A model generated the notes under the pieces. That model saw only the letters and a list, made by a program, of their open reading frames with translations. It made no database searches and was not told the DNA's origin. DNA of 64,000 nucleotides from Thermopetrobacter sp. TC1 (GTDB lineage: Bacteria > Pseudomonadota > Alphaproteobacteria > Rhizobiales > Aestuariivirgaceae), in NCBI RefSeq assembly GCF_000746275.1, contig NZ_KN050829.1, forward strand, positions 72,129-136,128, given 5' to 3'. Shown here in pieces: positions 7,148 to 17,198 of the stretch (within the stretch, counting starts at the first letter, position 1; each line of letters opens with the position of its first letter). Both the position numbers and the translations under genes were made by a program.

Positions 7148-9409
7148 GTGGTGGACAAGAAAGCCACTTCCGAACGGAGCGACAGGACGAATCTGTGTGA
7201 CAGCGCTTTTCGGCTGGCGGTCATGGCGGCCGGAGCGGCGGCCTATCACTGGGATATCGAGAGCGACCGCATTGTCTGGAGCGACAATGCCGCAGCCCTG
7301 CTTGAGATCGATGATCCCACCCTGCTGCAAACCGGCACCGGCTTTGCCGCGCTCATCGATCCCGAAAGCGATTCCACCCGCCATGCCGCCATCTTCGAGG
7401 GCGAAGGGCGCGATGCGGGCTCCGGTGTGCCTTTCTGCGTGGAATATGCCATCCGGCCTTCGGGCGATACCGGCTCGCAGCCCGTGCTGGTGGAGGACTG
7501 CGGCCGCTGGTTTGCCGGAAGCGACGGCCGGCCCGTGCGCGTGCTGGGCATGGTCCGGCGCGTCAATGGCCGCCATCACATGCACAATGAGCTGAAGATC
7601 TTCGGCCAGTATGATCCCTTGACCGGCCTGATGAACCGCAGCGCGCTGAATGCCGCGCTGGAAACCGTGGCGTTGAAGGCCGTGGCCGACAATGCCCCGG
7701 CGGCCTTTCTCATCGCCTCGCTGGACAACCTCGCCGTGATCGCCGATGCCTACGGCTATGACACCGCCGATGACGTCGTGCGCATCGTTGGGCGCCGCCT
7801 GCGCCGCGTCGCCCGCAGCGAGGACATTGTTGCCCGCTATTCCGATTCCCGTTTCGGCCTCATTCTCCATCACTGCACGCGCGAGGATCTGGAGGTGGCC
7901 ATGGAGCGCTTCCTCTCCGTGGCCAACGAGCGCGTGATCGAAACCGCAAACGGCCCCGTCTGGGCCATGCTCTCCATCGGCGCCGTCGTTCTGCCCGAAC
8001 ATGCCCGCAATCGTGATGAGGCCATTGCCCGCGCCGAGGAGGCCCTGGCCGAAGCCGCCGATCAGCCGCTGAAAAAGGGCGTCATTCACACCTCCGAGCC
8101 GCACCGCATCTCCCAGCGCATGCTCAACGCCCGCTGTGCGGCGGACATCGTCGATGCCCTGCGCAACAATCATTTCACGCTGGCCTTCCAGCCCATCGTC
8201 GATGCCCGCACCGAACGGCCCGTCTATCACGAATCCTTGCTGCGCATGCGCACCTCCGACGGCGATATCGTCGCCGCCGCCCATCTCATTCCCATTGCCG
8301 AGAAGCTCGGGCTCATCCGGCTTGTGGATTTCAATGTCATCGAACTGGCGCTGGAGACCCTGCGCGCCGAGCCCGAGGCCCGGCTATCCGTCAACATGTC
8401 CGGCGTCACCACCGCCGATGCCCGCTGGAATGCGCGCATCACCGATCTGCTCGCCGATCATGTCAGCGTCACCGATCGCCTGGTGGTGGAGATTACCGAA
8501 ACCACGGTGATGAACGAGCTTGACGCCACCCGCGATTTCATTGCCCGCCTGCGCGACCTCGGCTGCAAGGTGGCCATCGATGATTTCGGCGCCGGCTATT
8601 CCTCTTACAAGAACCTGAAGCTGCTCGATGCCGATATCGTCAAGCTTGATGGCGGCTTCTGTGAACGGCTCAGCGAGAACACCGAAAACCAGTATTTCGT
8701 GCGCTCACTGGTGGACCTGGCCCATCAGCTGGGCATGAAGGTGGTGGCCGAATGGGTGCAGACCGAGGCCGACGCCGCCATGCTGCGCGACTGGGGGGTG
8801 GACTATCTGCAGGGCCATCTCTTTGGTGCCGCCCGCATCGACGATCCCTGGCGCTCACCGCAGCTGAAGGAGCGCCCCGGCATTCTCACCCTGGTGGAAG
8901 CACCGGAGGAGCTTGCCGATCTCTCCTCGCCGATCGCGCTGCCCGCTTCCGCCGATGAGGCCATGCACACAAGCAGCGTCGATCCCGTCGAGATTCTCGA
9001 AAAGCTGGCGCGGCAGGATGAAATGATGCCTGAGGAAGCTCTGGAAGGGCGTCGCATCTTTTCCGCCTTCGCAACGCCGCTTGCGCCAAAGACCGCGCAA
9101 GACATGCCGCAAAGGCCCGAGCCGCCCGTGTTCGCCGATGCGGCGCTCCCCTCCGAGGAGAGCGAACATGTGGCCATGCCCGAGAAGCCCGCAGCGGCGT
9201 CATCGGAGGCCACTGCCCATTCTGCCAGGGCCCCGGCGGGGCAGGAGGCGACACCCCCGGTTGCCGATGCCGGCGAGGAGAGCGCAAAAGGCGATTTTCG
9301 CGATGTGGTGGCCACACTGGATGCCGAACTGGAAACCTTGAAGCGCATGCTGGAGTCCTTGCGCGCGCCACATGGGGCGTCCGCAGCCGCCTCCGGCGAT
9401 GGCCAGTGA
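7148..9409 (+). CDS. PAS - degenerate GGDEF - EAL protein (c-di-GMP phosphodiesterase)
   Basis: The start is taken as GTG 7148 (AGGGG six bases upstream); GTG 7151 or TTG 7112 are possible. Residues about 15-135 look like a PAS domain (YHWDIESDRIVWSD). The GGDEF domain starts at QYDPLTGLMNR (about 152), but its signature is SDSRF (near 231), so cyclase activity is unlikely. The EAL domain (about 335-575) retains the set expected for activity: ESLLR, SVNMSG, EITET, IDDFGAGYSS, VKLDG, AEWVQ and LQGH. The last 175 residues are a disordered, Ala/Pro/Glu-rich tail. No transmembrane segment is seen. Expected reaction: c-di-GMP to pGpG. Confidence 0.88.
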   Translation: MVDKKATSERSDRTNLCDSAFRLAVMAAGAAAYHWDIESDRIVWSDNAAALLEIDDPTLLQTGTGFAALIDPESDSTRHAAIFEGEGRDAGSGVPFCVEYAIRPSGDTGSQPVLVEDCGRWFAGSDGRPVRVLGMVRRVNGRHHMHNELKIFGQYDPLTGLMNRSALNAALETVALKAVADNAPAAFLIASLDNLAVIADAYGYDTADDVVRIVGRRLRRVARSEDIVARYSDSRFGLILHHCTREDLEVAMERFLSVANERVIETANGPVWAMLSIGAVVLPEHARNRDEAIARAEEALAEAADQPLKKGVIHTSEPHRISQRMLNARCAADIVDALRNNHFTLAFQPIVDARTERPVYHESLLRMRTSDGDIVAAAHLIPIAEKLGLIRLVDFNVIELALETLRAEPEARLSVNMSGVTTADARWNARITDLLADHVSVTDRLVVEITETTVMNELDATRDFIARLRDLGCKVAIDDFGAGYSSYKNLKLLDADIVKLDGGFCERLSENTENQYFVRSLVDLAHQLGMKVVAEWVQTEADAAMLRDWGVDYLQGHLFGAARIDDPWRSPQLKERPGILTLVEAPEELADLSSPIALPASADEAMHTSSVDPVEILEKLARQDEMMPEEALEGRRIFSAFATPLAPKTAQDMPQRPEPPVFADAALPSEESEHVAMPEKPAAASSEATAHSARAPAGQEATPPVADAGEESAKGDFRDVVATLDAELETLKRMLESLRAPHGASAAASGDGQ

Positions 9410-9563
9410 GCGCAAACGGGTCTGTGCACCATCGCTTCGCTGCCTGCGCATGTTTCTGTTGTAGAATGAAAAAATAAGGCGCATGCATGCACGGCTTATG
9501 AAGTCATGCAGGCCTGCCTTCCGTGCCGTTAAACGGATCCCTCATGCACTTCAAGCGCGTTGA

Positions 9564-10562
9564 TCACTGGCCGTCATATTTCCGGATCATGTCCTTGAGC
9601 GAGCGGTAGAACACCGTGGCCGGAGTAGCCACGTTGATCCGTTCTGTCTGACGGCTCATGCCGCCCTTGCCGGAAAGCCCGCCTCTTTTGCCTTCATGCA
9701 CCCTGATTGTGCTGGAAACCACACCGATGATCACCGGCCGTCCCCTGATTTTTGCAAATACCGGCCCGCCGGAAGATCCCTTGGACAGATCACAAAAGTG
9801 CAGGATGAGTTTGTGACCGAGGTTGTGTTCCAGTCGCCTGACGCGTGATGCATAGCGCGCTGCGCGCGTGGCGCGACAAGTCGAGCCATACAGGCGTCGG
9901 TCCTTGTGTCGCATTTTGTCGCCCTGAAACCCGACGACGAGCAGGGCATGGCGCTTTTTGCGAATGTGCGGATTGTCTGCCCGCACCGGATGCACGCGCA
10001 GCGTGGCGGGGCAGGGCGTCATGTCGCTCAAGGGGATCAGGGCCCAGTCTTCAAGGGCATGACTGACCACACCTTTGCGCCAGCCCGGGCCTGTTCGCAT
10101 GAGCATGCGGCGTTTTTCCGCCGTCTTGCCTCTTGGCAGCAGCCTGATGCTGTGGCGCCCGGCCCAGGGACGCAGGAGAAAAACCATGCGCGAAAAATCG
10201 ACAGGGCCTCTGCTCTTGCTGTTGCGTGTCGGCATGATGCAATGGGCCGCCGTCAGCAGAACATGGCGGGAGACACAGCTTGCCGTGCAGGTGGACATGT
10301 GCCAGCGCTTGCGCACCTTGTCATATCGCCGGGTGATCAAAAGCCCCACCCTGTCCTGCAGGGGCGCCAATGCCCGCGGCAAAAGCCTGCGTTCATCGCG
10401 CCCCAGAATGCCAATACGCGTTTTTGCAAGCGATTTCTCTTCGGCTTTGGGGGGGCTTTTGAAAAACTTGTCGGCGGTATCGGCAAGTGCCCTGCATTGA
10501 AACGATGCCAAAACGCCCGCAAGCAGAACGCAAAAGCACACTACACGACATAGCGTCGCCAT
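9564..10562 (-). CDS. Secreted trypsin-like serine protease
   Basis: A chymotrypsin-fold protease with the full triad: His in LLTAAHC, Asp in ALEDWALI and Ser in KGSSGGPVF. Six or more Cys suggest disulfides. With the ATG at 10562 the protein has 332 residues and a signal peptide (MATLCRVV, hydrophobic core, QCRALA cleavage). That ATG and the first eight or nine codons lie in a MITE inserted at 10537-10671. The frame stays open through the element to an older ATG at 10715 (MDVGHRLAAGFSFC), which has AGGGA just upstream. Removing the element and one target duplication restores a continuous signal peptide starting there. The protein may start at either ATG. Confidence 0.82.
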   Translation of the reverse strand: MATLCRVVCFCVLLAGVLASFQCRALADTADKFFKSPPKAEEKSLAKTRIGILGRDERRLLPRALAPLQDRVGLLITRRYDKVRKRWHMSTCTASCVSRHVLLTAAHCIMPTRNSKSRGPVDFSRMVFLLRPWAGRHSIRLLPRGKTAEKRRMLMRTGPGWRKGVVSHALEDWALIPLSDMTPCPATLRVHPVRADNPHIRKKRHALLVVGFQGDKMRHKDRRLYGSTCRATRAARYASRVRRLEHNLGHKLILHFCDLSKGSSGGPVFAKIRGRPVIIGVVSSTIRVHEGKRGGLSGKGGMSRQTERINVATPATVFYRSLKDMIRKYDGQ

Positions 10563-10671
10563 CTTTCTCGTCACCCCGGCGAAAGCCGGGGTCTTGTGCC
10601 GCAAACTCATGCGCTTGTGGCCTGATATACCGGCTTTCGCCGGTATGACGGTATATGTGTCGTGTAGTGTG
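10537..10671 (-). mobile_element. MITE-like palindromic element, intact copy 1 (in frame within the protease gene)
   Basis: A 135-bp element with perfect 14-bp terminal inverted repeats (CACACTACACGACA at 10537-10550; its complement at 10658-10671). The flanking 9-mers ACGCAAAAG (10528-10536) and GCGCAAAAG (10672-10680) match at 8 of 9 bases, as expected of a target-site duplication. Two inner palindromes are present (ACCCCGGC-GAAA-GCCGGGGT and ATACCGGC-TTTC-GCCGGTAT). Read on the minus strand it encodes the peptide family VIPAKAGI...PAFAGVT, familiar from intergenic repeats in many proteobacteria. It carries no transposase, so mobilisation would have to be in trans. Confidence 0.85.
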
Positions 10672-10926
10672 GCGCAAAAGCTAAAGCCTGCCGCAAGCCG
10701 GTGTCCAACGTCCATTTTTCCCTGCCGGGCAGGATCCATTAATTGGCGATTTTCCATGAGCCCCCTTCCATGAAATCGGTTTTGTGCCTTATTACAAGCA
10801 GGCAATTTCATCTAGAAATAGCAGCCAATTGCTCTTTCGCGCAAATGAATATCCAAAAGCGGGCCAAGAGAACAGCCCGTTATGAGAAAGGCGCCTCAAG
10901 CCGTTCACTGGTCATTTGGGCCAAAG

Positions 10927-10956
10927 AAAAAGCCGCCCTTTTCGGAGCGGCTTTTT
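10927..10956 (-). terminator. Rho-independent terminator downstream of ilvC
   Basis: Arms AAAAAGCCGC (10927-10936) and GCGGCTTTTT (10947-10956) form a 10-bp stem. It lies 44 bp past the ilvC stop, and on the minus strand the stem ends in a T run. The A/T-flanked stem could work in both directions. Confidence 0.85.
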
Positions 10957-10999
10957 CGCCTGTCGTGACGATGGAATGCGGTATCACGCTCAGGACTAT

Positions 11000-12028
<1,029 letters not shown>

Positions 12029-12321
12029 TTATCCCCTCTTCGATGAAAGCTGCCGGATCCCCGATCCGGCCCAGAATACCCGCCCGCCACTCATACACAA
12101 GCCCGCCGGCCTGACAAGCGCCTGATTGCTTCTGAAAATCCCGGCTGCACAAAATGGCACACGCACCAGGTGCAATCATTCGCTCCTGGCACGTATGAAA
12201 GGTGCTGGTATCGCATGCGTTTTTCGCCAGGCCAGACCTGTTGGGAGATGATCAGGCAGCGCCCCCTTCCGTCATGAGGCGCAAGGGCCGCAAATGGCGC
12301 CCGGGCGGAAGCAAAAAGCGC

Positions 12322-13029
12322 TCACACCCGCTCCATGAGCAGGCCGGGCGGAAAGCCCATGGCCTTTTTCATCACCGCACCAAACAGCCCCTCGTGGCGC
12401 TCGACGATCTCGTTGCCAAGCAGGCGGCGGGCGAGGAATTCCGCCAGCATCAGGATCTCCTCCACCGCATCCAGCCTCAGCGCCTCTTCCTCCTCCAGCC
12501 AGTCGGCCAGGGCGCATGCATCATCCGGCTGCGGCCGTTCAAGCGCCGCACACGCCTCGCCATAGTGGTTGCAGATCCGGTGCAGTTCCCTCAGCGCGCC
12601 TTCCGTATAGCTGTCGGGATAGGTTTGCGGCGCCGCCGGCAGGTGCAAGACGGGATTGCCGCCGTCCGAAACCGGCAGATACATGTTGAGATAGGGATGC
12701 ACCGGCACCAGCCCCCAGGACATCAGCCGCGCTTCCAGTTCCGTTTCCCACACCGCCGGCGGCAGCAGCGAAAAGGGTGCCACCTGGGCGGACGCCGGCA
12801 GGCGTTCGTTGATGTCGTCCAGCACCTGCCGCTCCTGCTGCGACATCGCCACGAACCGCGCCTTGTGATGGTTGACGATGGCCTCCCGCTCCCCTTTCGG
12901 ATCGGTCAGCCAGCGAAAGATCATCGCATCATCTGCCGAAAGCGGCAGGCAATAGGATCGCCGCGGATCATCCCCGGCAGAGTCTTCGTCCACGGGGGCC
13001 ATCACCCGGGGCTCGGAAAAATCGCGCAT
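12322..13029 (-). CDS. Protein of unknown function, 235 aa
   Basis: The start is ATG 13029 (MRDFSEPRV) with AAGGA eight bases upstream; the open frame upstream of it has cysteine-rich, non-coding character. The product is acidic and soluble, with no signal peptide. It contains PLSADDAMIFRWLTDPKGER near residue 28, FSLLPPAVWETELEARL near 85 and a helical C-terminal half. I do not recognise the family. It has no obvious operon partner; ilvC lies about 300 bp downstream. Confidence 0.65.
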   Translation of the reverse strand: MRDFSEPRVMAPVDEDSAGDDPRRSYCLPLSADDAMIFRWLTDPKGEREAIVNHHKARFVAMSQQERQVLDDINERLPASAQVAPFSLLPPAVWETELEARLMSWGLVPVHPYLNMYLPVSDGGNPVLHLPAAPQTYPDSYTEGALRELHRICNHYGEACAALERPQPDDACALADWLEEEEALRLDAVEEILMLAEFLARRLLGNEIVERHEGLFGAVMKKAMGFPPGLLMERV

Positions 13030-13345
13030 AGTGTCATCCTTGGGCTTTGCGTGCCTGTTCCACCCTGCGCAGCAAACCGCGCCAGCAGGGGCAACGCAAG
13101 CACCCCATGCAAAATTTCCGCGCCATGAAACCGGAATGGACCGCCCCTGCCGGGGCATGCTTCGGCAGGGGCACACAGCGCAAGCCTCCAACAAAATTTC
13201 CAGACCTCAGGTTACAGGACCCCTAGGCGAAATTGAAAAACGCAGCCGAACTGTTTCAGAAAAAATATGAAATACCCTTCCGGCGGTAAGGACATTTGTA
13301 TAAGATGTGTACTGATCCCGCTCTGCCTTTTGGCATCGGGCTTTA

Positions 13346-13517
13346 GGGCGTGGACTCATGAAAGACAGCGATGCCAGCGGCATTTTCGCAAAATATCGCT
13401 GGTCTTTTCGCCCGCAGAGAATAGCCAATGCTATTTTCAAGGGCGAAAGGCCAGCGAGATGAAGCGAAAATGCTGACTTTAAGGGGCTGGCGCGTTGGAT
13501 TTCATGAGGACACGCCC
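13346..13517. mobile_element. 172-bp near-palindromic MITE-like element
   Basis: The ends are inverted repeats: GGGCGTGGACTCATGAAA (13346-13363) and the complement of GGGCGTGTCCTCATGAAA (13500-13517), 16 of 18 matching. The inner parts also pair: GCATTTTCGC, TCGCTGGTCTTTTCGCCC and AATAGC on the left find near-complements on the right, meeting at AATAGC-CAAT-GCTATT (13420-13435). The whole element therefore folds into a single long hairpin. The design is that of a MITE, and the GGACTCATGA end is reminiscent of IS5-family termini, but that is an impression. No target duplication is obvious and there is no transposase. Confidence 0.6.
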
Positions 13518-13536
13518 GAAGACCGCAATTTGCGGC

Positions 13537-13580
13537 AGGCCGCGCATTATGAGCGAAGCCAAGCTCAGGCGCGGCCTTTT
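13537..13580 (+). terminator. Terminator-like hairpin with T tail on the plus strand
   Basis: Arms AGGCCGCGC (13537-13545) and GCGCGGCCT (13569-13577) are followed by TTTTGTTTTG. An inner GAGC/GCTC pairing lies in the loop. The polarity suits a plus-strand transcript, yet no plus-strand gene lies upstream; on the minus strand it would follow purL but without a good T run. Confidence 0.55.
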
Positions 13581-13630
13581 GTTTTGCTCGCTACAGTCTT
13601 CCGTTGATTGTACGGAGCGGGGCAGGAGGC

Positions 13631-15868
13631 TTACAGCTCCGCTTCCATGTATTCCGGCAGCCAGCGCTCGTGCGCCTCTTTGAGTTCGGCAACGGAAAGG
13701 TCGATGACCTCGCCCAGCTTCAGCCGGTCGCCCTCTACCCGGCCGATGGGCGCAGCCGGGATGTCCTTTTCCGCCGCCGCCATCATCACCTGCTCCAGCC
13801 GCTCCGGCGCAATGGCGATGACATAACGCGCCTGATCCTCCGCGAACAGGGCTACGTGCGGGCTGCCCGGCGGCAGCGTGTCAACGGAAGCACCCAGGCC
13901 CGAGGCCATGGCCATTTCCGCCACCGCAACCGCCAGCCCGCCATCGGAAATGTCATGCACCGTGTCGGTGACGCCATCGCGAATGAGCCGGCGGATGAAG
14001 GCGCCATGCTTCTTCTCACGCGCAAGATCCACAGGCGGCGGCGCCCCTTCCTCGCGCCCCAGAACCTCGCGCAAGAAAATGCTCTGGCCCAGCTGTGTGC
14101 CGTGCCCGCCGATGAGCATCAGAATGTCACCTTCGCGCTTGAAGGCGATGGTGGCCATCTGCCGCCAGTCGGGCAGTACGCCCACGCCGGCAACGGTAGG
14201 CGTCGGCAGAATGGCGCGCCCGTTCGTCTCATTGTAGAGCGAAACGTTGCCGGACACGACGGGAAAGTCCAGCACCCGGCAGGCCTCTCCCAGGCCCTGC
14301 ACGGCCCTGACGAACTGGCCCATGATCTCCGGCCGCTCCGGATTGCCGAAGTTCAGGTTGTCGGTAATCGCCTTCGGCTCCGCGCCCACGGCGCTTAAGT
14401 TCCGGTAGCATTCCGCCACCGCCTGCTTGCCGCCCTCAAACGGATCGGCCTCCACATAGCGCGGGGTCACGTCGCAGGAAATGGCAATCGCCTTGCCATT
14501 CTCATGCACGCGCATCACCGCCGCATCCCCGCCCGGAATCTGCGCCGTATTCGCCTGCACCAGATAGTCGTATTGCTCATAGACCCAGCGTTTGGAGCAC
14601 AAATCGGGGCAGGAGATCATGCGCAAGAGCGCATCATTGTAATCCGCAGGCGCCGGCACATCCTCGGGCTTCAGCGGCGGCTGCACCTTCGGCTCCACCC
14701 ACGGCCGGTCGTATTCCGGCGCCTGATCGCCCAGCTCCTTGATGGGCAGATCGGCCACCAGCCGCCCCTTGTGGAACACCTTGAAGCGCAGGTTATCGGT
14801 GGTCTTGCCGACGATGGAGAAATCCAGCTCCCACTTGCGCAAGATTTGTTCCGCCAGCTTACGCTTCTCAGGCTTCAGGATCAGCAGCATGCGCTCCTGG
14901 CTTTCGGAGAGCATCATCTCGTAGGCCGTCATGCCCTCCTCGCGCTGCGGCACCGCATCCAGGTTCAGCTCAATGCCGAGGTTGCCCTTCGCCCCCATTT
15001 CCACCGCCGAGGAGGTCAGCCCCGCCGCGCCCATGTCCTGAATGGCAATCACGCAGTCGTTCTCAAACAGCTCCATGCAGGCTTCAAGCAGGCACTTCTC
15101 CGTGAACGGATCGCCCACCTGCACGGTCGGGCGCTTTTCCTCCACGTCCTCGCCGAATTCGGCCGAGGCCATGGTGGCGCCATGAATGCCATCACGCCCC
15201 GTCTTGGCGCCGATATAGACAACGGGCAGGCCCACGCCCTTGGCCTTGGAGTAGAAAATGCGGTCGGCCTGTGCCAGCCCGGCGGCGAAGGCATTCACCA
15301 GAATGTTGCCGTCATAGCGCGCATGAAAGTTCACCTCGCCGCACACCGTGGGCACGCCGAAACAGTTGCCATAGCCTGCGATGCCCGCCACCACGCCGGA
15401 GACGAGATGCCGCGTCTTCCAGTGCTCTGGGCTGCCGAAGCGCAGGGAATTGGCCGCCGCGATGGGGCGCGCGCCCATGGTGAATACATCGCGCAGGATT
15501 CCGCCCACGCCCGTGGCCGCGCCCTGATACGGCTCGATGTAGGAGGGATGGTTGTGGCTTTCCATCTTGAAGACGATGGCCTGATTGTCGCCAATGTCGA
15601 TGGCGCCCGCGTTCTCGCCCGGCCCCTGAATCACCCAGGGCGCCTCCGTCGGCAGGGTGCGCAGCCACTTCTTGGACGACTTGTAGGAGCAGTGCTCGTT
15701 CCACATGGCCGAGAAGATGCCAAGCTCCGTAAACGTCGGCTCCCGCCCGAGAAGCTCAAGGATCTTCTCGTATTCCTCGGGCTTCAGCCCATGCTCCGCC
15801 ACCAGCTCCGGCGTGATCTCGATATCGATCTCGTTCACCGGCGCATTGCTGGCTGCATTCTCACTCAT
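13631..15868 (-). CDS. purL: Phosphoribosylformylglycinamidine synthase subunit II
   Basis: ATP-dependent conversion of FGAR to FGAM using ammonia delivered by PurQ, with PurS as the bridge. The start is ATG 15868 ([10 protein letters not shown]), preceded by GGAGGCGG, giving 745 residues, typical of the short PurL. Signatures are [12 protein letters not shown] near residue 55, [19 protein letters not shown] near 90 and [18 protein letters not shown] near 120. The upstream minus-strand frame would add 35 Pro/Arg-rich residues from the hairpin repeat and is not credible as a start. It forms a cluster with purQ and purS. Confidence 0.96.
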   Translation of the reverse strand: MSENAASNAPVNEIDIEITPELVAEHGLKPEEYEKILELLGREPTFTELGIFSAMWNEHCSYKSSKKWLRTLPTEAPWVIQGPGENAGAIDIGDNQAIVFKMESHNHPSYIEPYQGAATGVGGILRDVFTMGARPIAAANSLRFGSPEHWKTRHLVSGVVAGIAGYGNCFGVPTVCGEVNFHARYDGNILVNAFAAGLAQADRIFYSKAKGVGLPVVYIGAKTGRDGIHGATMASAEFGEDVEEKRPTVQVGDPFTEKCLLEACMELFENDCVIAIQDMGAAGLTSSAVEMGAKGNLGIELNLDAVPQREEGMTAYEMMLSESQERMLLILKPEKRKLAEQILRKWELDFSIVGKTTDNLRFKVFHKGRLVADLPIKELGDQAPEYDRPWVEPKVQPPLKPEDVPAPADYNDALLRMISCPDLCSKRWVYEQYDYLVQANTAQIPGGDAAVMRVHENGKAIAISCDVTPRYVEADPFEGGKQAVAECYRNLSAVGAEPKAITDNLNFGNPERPEIMGQFVRAVQGLGEACRVLDFPVVSGNVSLYNETNGRAILPTPTVAGVGVLPDWRQMATIAFKREGDILMLIGGHGTQLGQSIFLREVLGREEGAPPPVDLAREKKHGAFIRRLIRDGVTDTVHDISDGGLAVAVAEMAMASGLGASVDTLPPGSPHVALFAEDQARYVIAIAPERLEQVMMAAAEKDIPAAPIGRVEGDRLKLGEVIDLSVAELKEAHERWLPEYMEAEL

Positions 15869-16119
15869 GCCACCGCCTCCAAGACTTCTTCGCTCAAGGG
15901 CATGACCAGCCCTTTTCCTCCCCCTGATAGGGGGAGGTCGGCCCCGCAAGGGGCCGGGAGGGGGGCGGGCCACAAACGCCGGAGTTTGCCGCCCGACCCC
16001 CTCCCTGCCCCTCCCCCTGCCAGGGGGAGGGGAAGAACAGGCACATGCCTTCCGGGTGAAACACCATCTTTCCGGCCGGCATCATGCGCATGCAGGAGTG
16101 TGCGGAGGAGCACGCTCAT
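15865..16119 (-). CDS. Possible small ORF between purQ and purL, filled by hairpin repeat
   Basis: 84 codons. Its ATG (16119-16117) overlaps the purQ stop as ATGA, and its stop overlaps the purL ATG the same way. The first 27 residues ([20 protein letters not shown]...) and the last 14 ([14 protein letters not shown]) flank about 43 residues encoded by the GC-rich repeat at 15917-16032. No family recognised. It may be a genuine coupling peptide invaded in frame by a repeat, or merely an open frame that survived; the repeat itself is low complexity, so I keep confidence low. Confidence 0.25.
   Translation of the reverse strand: MSVLLRTLLHAHDAGRKDGVSPGRHVPVLPLPLAGGGAGRGSGGKLRRLWPAPLPAPCGADLPLSGGGKGLVMPLSEEVLEAVA
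15917..16032. repeat. GC-rich three-hairpin repeat between purQ and purL
   Basis: Contains CCTCCCCCT-GAT-AGGGGGAGG (15917-15937), GGCCCC-GCAA-GGGGCC (15940-15955), a long hairpin with outer arms GGGAGGGGG (15956-15964) and CCCCCTCCC (15996-16004) and inner arms CGGGC/GCCCG and CAAAC/GTTTG, and finally CCCCTCCCCCTG paired with its complement (16007-16032). Such G/C-rich intergenic repeats are common in alphaproteobacterial genomes. Here it could attenuate or stabilise the purQ-purL mRNA junction. Confidence 0.75.
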
Positions 16120-16790
16120 GCCGCCACCTCCTCGACGATGGACAGGAACAGCGGCAGGCACTCATCGCCGCCGTGCAGCGCCTCCACGCGGTCTTCCGGG
16201 TGCGGCATCATGCCGATGACATTGCCGCGTTCGTTCATCACCCCGGCGATGTCGTTGACCGACCCGTTCGGGTTCGTGCCCTCGGCATAGCGGAAGACGA
16301 CGCGGCCTTCGCCCTCCAGCCGCTTGAGCGTCTCCTCATCGGCATAATAGTTGCCGTCATGATGGGCCACGGGGCAGGGCAGAATATCGCCTTTTTTCAG
16401 GCGGTTGGTGAAGAAGGTTGAATCATTTTCCACCCTGAGCCTCACCGTCCTGCACACGAACTTGAGCCCCGCGTTGCGCATGAGCGCCCCGGGCAGCAGG
16501 TGCGCCTCGGTGAGGATCTGAAAGCCGTTGCACACGCCCAGCACCTTAACACCCTTCTCCGCCGCGGCGATGACCGCCCGCATGATGGGCGAGCGCGCGG
16601 CAATCGCTCCGGCACGCAGGTAATCGCCATAGGAAAAGCCGCCCGGGATGACCACGAGATCCACGCCCTTGGGCAGCGCCGTGTCCGTGTGCCAGGCCAC
16701 GTGGGGTTTGCGCCCGCTGGCGATTTCCAGCGCGCGGATCATGTCGTGCTCGCGATTGATGCCGGGAAAGAGGACGACGACGGATTGCAT
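16116..16790 (-). CDS. purQ: Phosphoribosylformylglycinamidine synthase subunit I (glutaminase)
   Basis: Class I glutamine amidotransferase that hydrolyses glutamine and passes ammonia to PurL. The start is ATG 16790 ([16 protein letters not shown]), five bases after the purS stop; the longer upstream frame lies inside purS and is a shadow. 224 residues. The nucleophile Cys is in [11 protein letters not shown], with [16 protein letters not shown] before it and the His/Glu of MMPHPEDR near the C-terminus. Confidence 0.95.
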   Translation of the reverse strand: MQSVVVLFPGINREHDMIRALEIASGRKPHVAWHTDTALPKGVDLVVIPGGFSYGDYLRAGAIAARSPIMRAVIAAAEKGVKVLGVCNGFQILTEAHLLPGALMRNAGLKFVCRTVRLRVENDSTFFTNRLKKGDILPCPVAHHDGNYYADEETLKRLEGEGRVVFRYAEGTNPNGSVNDIAGVMNERGNVIGMMPHPEDRVEALHGGDECLPLFLSIVEEVAA

Positions 16791-16795
16791 GGCGC

Positions 16796-17038
16796 TCACG
16801 CCTCCAGCTCGATCTCGTAGTCCTCGATCACGGTGTTGGCGAGCAGCTTCTCGCACATCTCCTTCACCGTCTCGCGCGCCTTCTCCGCGTCCGTCTCGTC
16901 CAGCTCCAGCGTGATCAGCTTGCCCTGCCGCACCTCGCCCACGCCGGAAAAACCCAGCGCGGAAAGCGCATGCGCGATGGCCTTGCCCTGCGGATCCAGC
17001 ACCGCCGGCCGCAACATGATCTTCACGATGGCTTTCAT
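16796..17038 (-). CDS. purS: FGAM synthase bridging subunit
   Basis: 80 residues starting at ATG 17038 ([20 protein letters not shown]), with GGAGG about nine bases upstream. PurS dimers connect PurQ and PurL and help channel ammonia. The C-terminal part ([19 protein letters not shown]) is typical. It is adjacent to purQ with a 5-bp gap. In related genomes purC usually lies immediately upstream; here a foreign-looking NYN gene separates them. Confidence 0.95.
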   Translation of the reverse strand: MKAIVKIMLRPAVLDPQGKAIAHALSALGFSGVGEVRQGKLITLELDETDAEKARETVKEMCEKLLANTVIEDYEIELEA

Positions 17039-17198
17039 GGAACCGCCGCCTCCTGCGAACCGTTGCTTCCATGCGGCGGGCTTTAGCAAATTCTGTGGTT
17101 TCTTGCACCCCATCATGAGGCGCAATGCACAGGACTTTTCATCCAACTTTCAAAAATTGAATTTTCACATTCGCATTGTCTATTTTGGTTCGTGTTAA

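Larger units (their letters stand above)
13030..13630. other. 601-bp gap upstream of the unknown gene and downstream of purL
   Basis: No protein gene seen. It holds the 172-bp palindromic element (13346-13517) and a terminator-like hairpin on the plus strand (13537-13580). The region 13200-13320 is comparatively AT-rich and carries TATAAG at about 13299, which could be a -10 element for a plus-strand transcript, but no good -35 accompanies it. Confidence 0.5.

Noticed and set aside
15894-16091. 65-codon minus-strand frame with [11 protein letters not shown] and [13 protein letters not shown]
   Set aside because: Encoded by the GC-rich intergenic repeat, a known source of spurious peptides.
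14504-16219. 571-codon plus-strand open frame over purL
   Set aside because: Antisense shadow of a conserved enzyme; Arg/His/Leu-rich composition typical of reverse GC-rich coding.
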